DNA of 64,000 bases from contig NZ_CP022464.2 of assembly GCF_002234575.2 (NCBI RefSeq), positions 1,674,001 to 1,738,000 of the forward strand. Reading direction: 5' to 3'. Positions 58,584 to 64,000 of the stretch are shown here, piece by piece. This DNA comes from Enterocloster bolteae (GTDB lineage Bacteria > Bacillota > Clostridia > Lachnospirales > Lachnospiraceae). Numbering within the stretch: position 1 is the first letter of the stretch; each line of letters begins with the position of its first letter. Below the pieces are notes generated by a model that was given only the letters and a program-made list of their open reading frames with translations, was not told the DNA's origin and ran no database searches. Both the position numbers and the translations under genes were made by a program.

Positions 58584-59866
58584 GCCATGCCATGATGATT
58601 TCCCTTGGTTTGCTGGTGGTGTGTTTTGTCATCAGGATGCCGATAGCCATAGGAATGATTATATCCTCCACGCTCTATCTGGCTGTGAAAGGTATGGACC
58701 CCAGTGTGGTGGTGGAAATTTTTACCAGTAAGATGTACAATAACTTTATTCTGCTGGCAGTCCCGCTTTTTATCTTTGCTGCGAATATCATGAATTCCAG
58801 CAAGGTAACGGATAAGATATTTGACTTTTCCAAGGTTCTGGTGGGCCGGTGGAAGGGCGGCCTGGGACATGTGAATGTCATTGCATCCCTGATATTTTCA
58901 GGAATGACAGGTTCCGCGGTGGCTGATGCATCGGGACTTGGAATCATGGAAATTGAGGCCATGCGAAAGGAGGGATATGATGACGGGTTTAGCGCAGCCA
59001 TAACAGCTGGTTCCGCTGTAATAGGCCCCATCTTCCCTCCCAGCATCCCCCTGGTAATATACGGGGTCATTGCAGGCGCATCCATCGGCAACCTGTTTCT
59101 GGCAGGCATGGTGCCTGGAATTATACTGGCCCTGGCTCTGTGTATTTATGTCTGCTATATTGCTAATAAGAGAAATTATCCCAGCGGAAGAAAATATGCC
59201 GGGATGGAATTCATCAAAATGACGGTGAGCGCGGTTCCTGCCCTCCTAACCCCCATCATCCTTCTGATGGGAATTTATACAGGCATCATGACTGCCACAG
59301 AGGCCGGGGCAGTGGCAGCCCTATACGCCCTGCTCATATCCGTTTTTGCGTACCGTTCCATAACACTGTCAGAGTTTATCCAGGTATTGAAGAATACGGT
59401 GAAGTCTACGGGACAGATTGGCATTATGCTGGGTGCTGCTTATGTGTTTTCTTATGTGATTGCAGTGGAGAATCTTCCGTCTCTGGCAGGAAATCTGATT
59501 CTGTCTTTTGCCACCACAAAGGTTTCCTTTCTTGTTTTTGTCAACATACTGCTGTTCATACTGGGGATGCTGCTGGATTCAGCTGTTTTACAGCTGGTAT
59601 TGCTGCCTATCCTATGTCCGATAGCCCAGTCCTTTGGTATCGACATGGTTCATTTCGGGGTGGTGTTTACGCTGAATACCATGATTGGACTTTGTACACC
59701 GCCATTTGGCATGCTATTATTTATTGTGACAGGAATCAGCGGAGAGAAGATGAACACCATCATAAAAGAAGTCATGCCCATGGTTTTTGTGATGGTCCTG
59801 GTGCTGATACTTGTAACGTTTGTGCCGGATGTCATTATGTGGCTGCCGAGACTCTTTGGCCGATAA
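58580..59866 (+). CDS. dctM: TRAP transporter large permease DctM
   Basis: The 428-residue permease has the DctM motifs LFIFAANIMNSSKVTDKI, GMTGSAVADASGLG, GPIFPPSIPLVIYGV and TEAGAVAALYALL. It is a paralogue of the 236-1525 product. It ends the transport part of the operon; the GntR gene follows after 93 bases with its own possible promoter. Confidence 0.95.
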   Translation: MSHAMMISLGLLVVCFVIRMPIAIGMIISSTLYLAVKGMDPSVVVEIFTSKMYNNFILLAVPLFIFAANIMNSSKVTDKIFDFSKVLVGRWKGGLGHVNVIASLIFSGMTGSAVADASGLGIMEIEAMRKEGYDDGFSAAITAGSAVIGPIFPPSIPLVIYGVIAGASIGNLFLAGMVPGIILALALCIYVCYIANKRNYPSGRKYAGMEFIKMTVSAVPALLTPIILLMGIYTGIMTATEAGAVAALYALLISVFAYRSITLSEFIQVLKNTVKSTGQIGIMLGAAYVFSYVIAVENLPSLAGNLILSFATTKVSFLVFVNILLFILGMLLDSAVLQLVLLPILCPIAQSFGIDMVHFGVVFTLNTMIGLCTPPFGMLLFIVTGISGEKMNTIIKEVMPMVFVMVLVLILVTFVPDVIMWLPRLFGR

Positions 59867-59871
59867 AATTC

Positions 59872-59900
59872 TTGTAACTTTTCTGTTGTTGTATTAAGAT
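59872..59900 (+). promoter_or_regulatory. possible promoter of the gntR gene
   Basis: TTGTAA (59872-59877) and TAAGAT (59895-59900) are 17 bases apart, 60 bases before the gene. The AGCTGTATAGCT repeats of the operon promoter are not present here. Confidence 0.4.
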
Positions 59901-59959
59901 AAGTAGGAGGGGGACATGTAACCGCCGGGGTTTTTAGAATAATAAGATAGAGATGGGTA

Positions 59960-60673
59960 ATGTATATGGAAGATCTGGATTTCAAAGTAAAGAAGAAAAA
60001 TTTATATGAGACAGTGGCTGACCGTATGGAGGACATGATTCTGAGTAATTCGCTGCGGCAGGGGGAACGGCTTCCAAGTGAGCAGGAGCTGGCATTGAAA
60101 TTCGGAATCAGCCGTAATGTCATGAGAGAATCTTTGAAACTGCTTAAGGAAAGACAGCTGATTGTGCAGAAGAACGGTGAAGGCACCTTTATAGCAAAGC
60201 CTGAAAGCGGAAGTGTTACAGAGATTCTCAACCGCATGCTGCGGCTGGATGATATCGGATATATGGATGTATATGAGATGCGCAAGCTGCTGGAGCCCTA
60301 TGCCAGCAGGGTTGTGGCTGAAAAAAAGGATGATTTGGATTTTGAGAAGCTGGAACAGTATCTGCAGGGAATGATTGAAAGTAAGGATGTATGGGATAAA
60401 CGCATTGACTATGACATCCAGTTTCATATCTGTATAGCCGAGGCAACCGGAAATCCGCTGCTGATTTGTTTCATTAACTCCATGGTGAGTCTTTGGAAGA
60501 CAATTCTGCTGAGAGGAATTGTAACGCAGCAGGAGGGACACCAGGATGGAATTGAATTCCACAAGAGAATCATTGACAGCCTGAAACGAGGAGATCCGGA
60601 TGAAGCGGAAGCAGTCATGAGGGCTCATATTGAGAAGTCCGCCAAGATGTGCTGGGTGGAAGATGTGCAGTGA
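59960..60673 (+). CDS. GntR family regulator, FadR subfamily
   Basis: The 237-residue protein has an N-terminal winged helix (YETVADRMEDMILSNSLRQGERLPSEQELALKFGISRNVMRESLKLL) and an all-helical FCD effector domain (about 95-225) with metal-type ligands (EMRKLLEPYASR, DIQFHICIAEATGN, HKRIIDSLKRGDPDEAEAVMRAHIE). FCD regulators usually bind organic acids. It is encoded behind the aldolase and DctPQM genes and likely represses them. ATG 59966 is an alternative start. Confidence 0.93.
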   Translation: MYMEDLDFKVKKKNLYETVADRMEDMILSNSLRQGERLPSEQELALKFGISRNVMRESLKLLKERQLIVQKNGEGTFIAKPESGSVTEILNRMLRLDDIGYMDVYEMRKLLEPYASRVVAEKKDDLDFEKLEQYLQGMIESKDVWDKRIDYDIQFHICIAEATGNPLLICFINSMVSLWKTILLRGIVTQQEGHQDGIEFHKRIIDSLKRGDPDEAEAVMRAHIEKSAKMCWVEDVQ

Positions 60674-60689
60674 TGATATAAAAAATGTA

Positions 60690-60737
60690 TAAAGGACAGC
60701 CTGACAGGTATTTTTACCAAGCGGCTGTCCTTTTTCC
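60690..60737. terminator. bidirectional terminator between gntR and the xre gene
   Basis: AAAGGACAGCC (60691-60701) pairs with GGCTGTCCTTT (60723-60733), followed by five T residues on the + strand and by A/T-rich sequence on the other side. Confidence 0.85.
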
Positions 60738-60748
60738 ATATAAGATGC

Positions 60749-61828
60749 TCAGGCTGTGTCTTCCTGAATACTACCCCTGAGCTTATCCACTGCGTCCATA
60801 AACCGTTTATTATCATGAAACTGTTTATAATACCCATCATCCAGCAGACTCTTCAGGAACAATTCACGCATTTCCTTTGTGGCGGCAGGATGTTCCCCGT
60901 CTATCTTTACCGCAGGAGAGAACAGGATGGGATTGGGCTTCTGGACAGTGCCGGTGATGGCGTCCACAAACTGAATCATGCTGTCCAACGCCTGCTGGTC
61001 TTGTCCGGCCCGCTGGTAAGCCTGGGCAAAGAAGCCGGGACTCATGCCGTTTCCAACGCCCAGCAGCTCCTCCAGCTGGCGGTAAATAACGCACAGTTCC
61101 AGTGTCCTTGCGGTGTCTGGGGTCATTTCCGGGTTCATCATCTGAATCAGGAAGTTTTGTACCTGGCGTGTCAGCACATACAGGCGTTTCTGTATGACCT
61201 CCAATGCCTGGGAAGCTTCTCCTTTTTTCAGGTACAGCATGGCCCAGATAGAGGTGGAGTCAGTGGTGTGCTGGGGCAGTTCCTTTAAAAGGCTCTCTGC
61301 CTTCTCCAGCTCGCCTTCCGAAATGGCGATGGAGGCCAGGTGGGATACTGCCGCCTGCCAGCAGGCAGCGGCGCCGCTTGCCCGCACGTCCTCTAAAAGC
61401 TGTTTCTTCTGTTTCGTCCAGCCATTCCTAATCTCTTGGGGCTGGGCGGGAAACAGCATCGCGAACAGGTCAAACAGGGTAACTGCCCTGGACTTTAAGG
61501 GGATACTTGAGGGATAGGTATGCAGAAGTGACTGTACCATGCCGTCCGCAGCTTCATACCCATGGTTTCTGGCTGTCTCAACGATTTCGTTCAGCCGGGC
61601 GTCAATCTGTTCTTCTGTAAGAGTTTCCTCAAACTGCAGCAGGGTATCCACATTGGTTTCCAGAGCGCGGGCCAGAGGGCATAAAAGTGAAATGTCCGGG
61701 CAGGAGGCGCCTGTCTCCCATTTGCTGACAGCAGGAGGCGATACGCCCAGGGAAAGGGCCAGCTGCTCCTGCGTCATGGATTTGGCTCTGCGCAGTGACG
61801 CAATGCGCGGACCTAGTTTTATATCCAT
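60749..61828 (-). CDS. XRE family regulator with helical repeat C-terminus
   Basis: The 359-residue protein has an XRE helix-turn-helix (IASLRRAKSMTQEQLALSLGVSPPAVSKWETGASCP, residues about 9-45) and about 280 residues of helices that look TPR-like (ACWQAAVSHLASIAISEGELEKAESLLKEL, MLYLKKGEASQALEVIQKRL). Regulators of this build often respond to peptides or partner proteins. AAGGAGAG precedes the start. No obvious target is next to it. Confidence 0.87.
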   Translation of the reverse strand: MDIKLGPRIASLRRAKSMTQEQLALSLGVSPPAVSKWETGASCPDISLLCPLARALETNVDTLLQFEETLTEEQIDARLNEIVETARNHGYEAADGMVQSLLHTYPSSIPLKSRAVTLFDLFAMLFPAQPQEIRNGWTKQKKQLLEDVRASGAAACWQAAVSHLASIAISEGELEKAESLLKELPQHTTDSTSIWAMLYLKKGEASQALEVIQKRLYVLTRQVQNFLIQMMNPEMTPDTARTLELCVIYRQLEELLGVGNGMSPGFFAQAYQRAGQDQQALDSMIQFVDAITGTVQKPNPILFSPAVKIDGEHPAATKEMRELFLKSLLDDGYYKQFHDNKRFMDAVDKLRGSIQEDTA

Positions 61829-61869
61829 CTTATAATCTCTCCTTCGCTAAAACATATTTGTCCGGCCGG

Positions 61870-61919
61870 ATATGGTTAGTATAAACCATAGAACGGCGCT
61901 GCACAATGGAGGCGCCGTT
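61870..61919 (-). terminator. hairpins downstream of lysR
   Basis: AACGGCGC (61892-61899) pairs with GCGCCGTT (61912-61919), and TATGGTT/AACCATA forms a second dyad just beyond. The T run on the - strand is weak, so termination is likely but not sure. Confidence 0.45.
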
Positions 61920-61973
61920 AAACAGCGGGAGGATTTTCTTAACTGATGGTTAAGTATGGAAGCATGAACCTGT

Positions 61974-62888
61974 CTATAACTGGGACAGAAGCCGGTTATC
62001 CTCCGCGGCCTTCCTGAAAAATTCCAAAAACAGACTGGTGGACAGTTTAAACCGGGTATCCTTACGGAAAATGGTATAGAGCTGCCGCTTCAGTCCCGGA
62101 TGATCCAGAAGGGGAACCTGCTTTAAAAGGCCCAGCTCCAGTTCCTGGCGCACCGCATACTCAGACATGATGGAAATTCCCTGGTGGTTGCGTATCCCGC
62201 GTTTGATGGCCTCGATGTTGCCGGCCACATAAAGCCTGGAAGGTTCTAAGGAAAGGCGGCCCTCCTTTTCCAGATAATTCACCAGGGACGTATTGGGATT
62301 GGATATCAGCAAGGTTTCTTCCGTGATTTCTTTAAAGAGAATCCCCCTTTTTTCCGCCCACGGGTGCTGGGGATGGACTACCAGCACAAGGGGGTCCTCC
62401 ATCAGCGGCTCGCAGCAAAGCACGTCCGTGCCCACCGAGGCGGGCTGGGAGATAATGCCCAGGGAGAAATTTCCCCCAATCACATCTGATATGGCGCTGC
62501 GGGTGTACTGGATGTGGTTGATCACTGTTATGTAGGGATAGGACTGGCGGAACAGGTAAATCAGCGAGGGTATGATGTAGGTTCCGGGCGTGCTGGAGGA
62601 GGTGATCCGTATCTCGCTTTCCTCCATCAGCCTGGTCTGCAACAGGTGTTCCGACGCAGACTTCCAGGTATTCACCATCTGCCTGGCATAGGGCAGGAAA
62701 ATCTCTCCCTCTCTGGTCAGCTCCACACGCCGGCCGCAGCGTTTGAACAGGCCGCATTCCAGGGCTGTTTCCAGTCGCTTGATGCGCATGGAGACCGCTG
62801 CCTGGGTACAGAACAGGCTTTCTGCCGCTTTTGTGAAATTCTTATGCTTCTCCACCTCCAGAAAACTCTCCAAGGATTCCAAATCCAT
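61974..62888 (-). CDS. LysR family transcriptional regulator
   Basis: The 304-residue protein has the LysR helix-turn-helix (FLEVEKHKNFTKAAESLFCTQAAVSMRIKRLE, residues about 7-40) and a substrate-binding C-terminal domain (about 88-295; IRITSSSTPGTYIIPSLIYLF, FSLGIISQPASVG, GISIMSEYAVRQEL). GGAGG precedes ATG 62888. It diverges from a DASS transporter gene, with a T-N11-A box between the two, so it probably activates that gene when a co-inducer acid binds. Confidence 0.93.
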   Translation of the reverse strand: MDLESLESFLEVEKHKNFTKAAESLFCTQAAVSMRIKRLETALECGLFKRCGRRVELTREGEIFLPYARQMVNTWKSASEHLLQTRLMEESEIRITSSSTPGTYIIPSLIYLFRQSYPYITVINHIQYTRSAISDVIGGNFSLGIISQPASVGTDVLCCEPLMEDPLVLVVHPQHPWAEKRGILFKEITEETLLISNPNTSLVNYLEKEGRLSLEPSRLYVAGNIEAIKRGIRNHQGISIMSEYAVRQELELGLLKQVPLLDHPGLKRQLYTIFRKDTRFKLSTSLFLEFFRKAAEDNRLLSQL

Positions 62889-63014
62889 GTGTGTTTCCTC
62901 CAATCCATAAACATTATTAATTGTATTTTAGCGGAAACAGAGGAAAAAGTATAGGATTTTTAATGAGAAATCAAAGGGAAAAAGCCAACTATAAAGAAGT
63001 CTTATGGGAGGCGG

Positions 63015-63103
63015 GACTAAAATGGTAACTATAACGTTCTGTTATGACAGGATATAAGGATTATTGATTGGATCTGACCAGGGATTAAGACTACAATGGT
63101 AAC
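63015..63103. repeat. 15-bp direct repeat in the lysR-transporter intergenic region
   Basis: GACTAAAATGGTAAC (63015-63029) recurs as GACTACAATGGTAAC (63089-63103), 14 of 15 bases equal and 74 bp apart, about seven helical turns. It may be a second binding site for LysR or another regulator. Confidence 0.55.
63031..63045. promoter_or_regulatory. LysR-type box (T-N11-A)
   Basis: ATAACGTTCTGTTAT has the dyad ATAAC-N5-GTTAT with T and A 11 bases apart, the pattern LysR regulators bind. It lies 143 bases before the lysR start and 120 before the transporter start. Confidence 0.6.
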
Positions 63104-63164
63104 ATCAAAGCAATACAAAATCAAACAGAGTACCGGAGACGGTACAAAAAGGAGAGTGGGTATT

Positions 63165-64000
63165 TTGAGCAGCGTACCGGCAAAGGTAAAAAAACAGAAA
63201 AGCCCTTTTGAAATGCGCATGGCGTATTTCGGGCTACCGGCAGCGTTGGTGGCACTGACGCTGATTTGGACCATGAGGACTCCCGCGGGACTGTCCTATT
63301 CAGGCAAGATGGCCATGGGCATCTTTGCGTTTGCACTGATTCTGTGGGTGAGCAACGGGATTCCAAACTATGTAACTTCACTGATTGTGATTTTTCTGCT
63401 TCCGGCAGCAGGGGCCTGGACAGAAAAAGCCACCCTGGGCGTGTTTGGCTATGAAGTAATCTGGCTGATGATAGCAGCCTTTGTCATTGCTTCGGGCATG
63501 GAAAAGAGCGGACTTGCAAAACGTCTGGCATTGTTTCTGGTCACGCGGTTTGGAAAGAGCGTCAACACAGTGCTGATTGTGCTGATGGTAACCAATTTCC
63601 TCATTGCCTTTGTGGTGCCGTCCACAACAGCCAGGGCTGTGATGCTTCTTCCCATTGTCATGATGATTATGGAGGTCTTTGAGGTGGGAAACACTACGCC
63701 CCAAGACCGGAATTTTGGAAAGCTTATGGCATTGCAGGGGATACAGGCCAACAACCTTTCCACCGGAGCCATTGTGACGGCTACATCCTCCCAGATTCTG
63801 GCTATCAGCTTTATCAAGGACCTGACAGGTACGGAGATTTCCTGGATGAAGTGGTTCATTGCCTCTGCTCCGGTTGCCATTATCACACTGGCAGCCAGCT
63901 TCCTTATCGGAAAAATGCTCTTTAAGACGGGAAACCGTTCTGCTTCCGCGGAGAAGATGACGGCCCTGGAGGAAGAGTACAAGGGACTGGGAAAAATGAA
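63165..64000 (+). CDS. DASS family anion:Na+ symporter, N-terminal part (cut by window end)
   Basis: The frame is open to the window end with 278 codons visible. It codes for many helices with DASS features (ILWVSNGIPNYVTSLIVIFLLP, VFGYEVIWLMIAAFVIASGM, FVVPSTTARAVMLLPIVMMI with the SNT-like motif as STTAR, QANNLSTGAIVTATSSQIL). DASS proteins import di- and tricarboxylates or sulfate with sodium. The start is read as TTG 63165 because AAAGGAG lies ten bases before it; ATG 63213 or 63219 are alternatives without a clear site. It is divergent from lysR. Confidence 0.87.
   Translation, partial: MSSVPAKVKKQKSPFEMRMAYFGLPAALVALTLIWTMRTPAGLSYSGKMAMGIFAFALILWVSNGIPNYVTSLIVIFLLPAAGAWTEKATLGVFGYEVIWLMIAAFVIASGMEKSGLAKRLALFLVTRFGKSVNTVLIVLMVTNFLIAFVVPSTTARAVMLLPIVMMIMEVFEVGNTTPQDRNFGKLMALQGIQANNLSTGAIVTATSSQILAISFIKDLTGTEISWMKWFIASAPVAIITLAASFLIGKMLFKTGNRSASAEKMTALEEEYKGLGKM

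Overview
The window looks like a chromosomal segment of a strictly anaerobic, spore-forming gut Clostridium of the Lachnospiraceae (Enterocloster / 'Clostridium bolteae'-like). This is inferred from moderate GC, strong AGGAGG ribosome binding sites, an oxygen-independent class III ribonucleotide reductase, rubrerythrin, the sporulation protein YtaF, many YesM/YesN two-component systems and many carbohydrate/acid transporters. No rRNA, tRNA or CRISPR array was seen.

Layout. 1-1600: the 3' end of a TRAP transporter operon (DctQ partial, DctM), closed by a strong terminator. 1640-4260: an AT-richer patch with a rifampin ADP-ribosyltransferase (Arr), gene remnants and an imperfect direct repeat, a small conserved protein, and a membrane protein divergent from a TetR regulator. 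4300-5985: an SsnA/8-oxoguanine-deaminase-like amidohydrolase behind a strongly structured leader. 6118-11389: a NEW3-domain exported protein, ABC-2 exporter ATPase and permease, then an OmpR-type two-component system. 11536-15372: a 1278-residue hybrid signalling protein (SnoaL-like, PAS, GGDEF, GAF, histidine kinase, receiver).

15450-34600 holds two paralogous signal-and-transport loci facing each other. Locus A (+ strand) is binding protein, fused permease, ATPase, a second binding protein, YesM-type kinase, YesN-type regulator. Locus B (- strand) is binding protein, permease, ATPase, kinase, regulator. The second binding protein of locus A resembles the locus B binding protein more than its own locus partner. 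The arrangement recalls the HptA-HptS-HptR hexose-phosphate sensor and AfuABC-type transporters. Between them lie a MATE efflux pump with a divergent MerR regulator (textbook 19-bp spacer promoter), a diguanylate cyclase and a SUFU-domain protein.

34700-42030: a LacI regulator divergent from a branched-chain-amino-acid-type (HAAT) ABC transporter, followed by an RpiB/LacAB-family isomerase and an amidohydrolase-2 enzyme. Two matching palindromic operators lie 126 bp apart between LacI and the transporter. 42050-54730 is mostly core: XRE regulators, rubrerythrin, HAD phosphatase, metallophosphoesterase, ScpA/ScpB (ScpB with a coding minisatellite), YtaF, dUTPase, TPR protein, HflX, NrdD with a fused redoxin domain, and a small membrane protein with a terminator. 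A class C group II intron, internally deleted, sits directly behind that terminator (54728-56029).

56100-60740: a GntR-controlled operon with an HpcH/HpaI aldolase and a complete DctPQM TRAP transporter. 60749-64000: an XRE regulator, a LysR regulator and, divergent from it, a DASS-family anion transporter cut by the window end. The overall theme is uptake of acids and phosphorylated or lactone-type sugars, each unit with its own regulator. Functions are assigned from motif and family recognition only; no database search was run.
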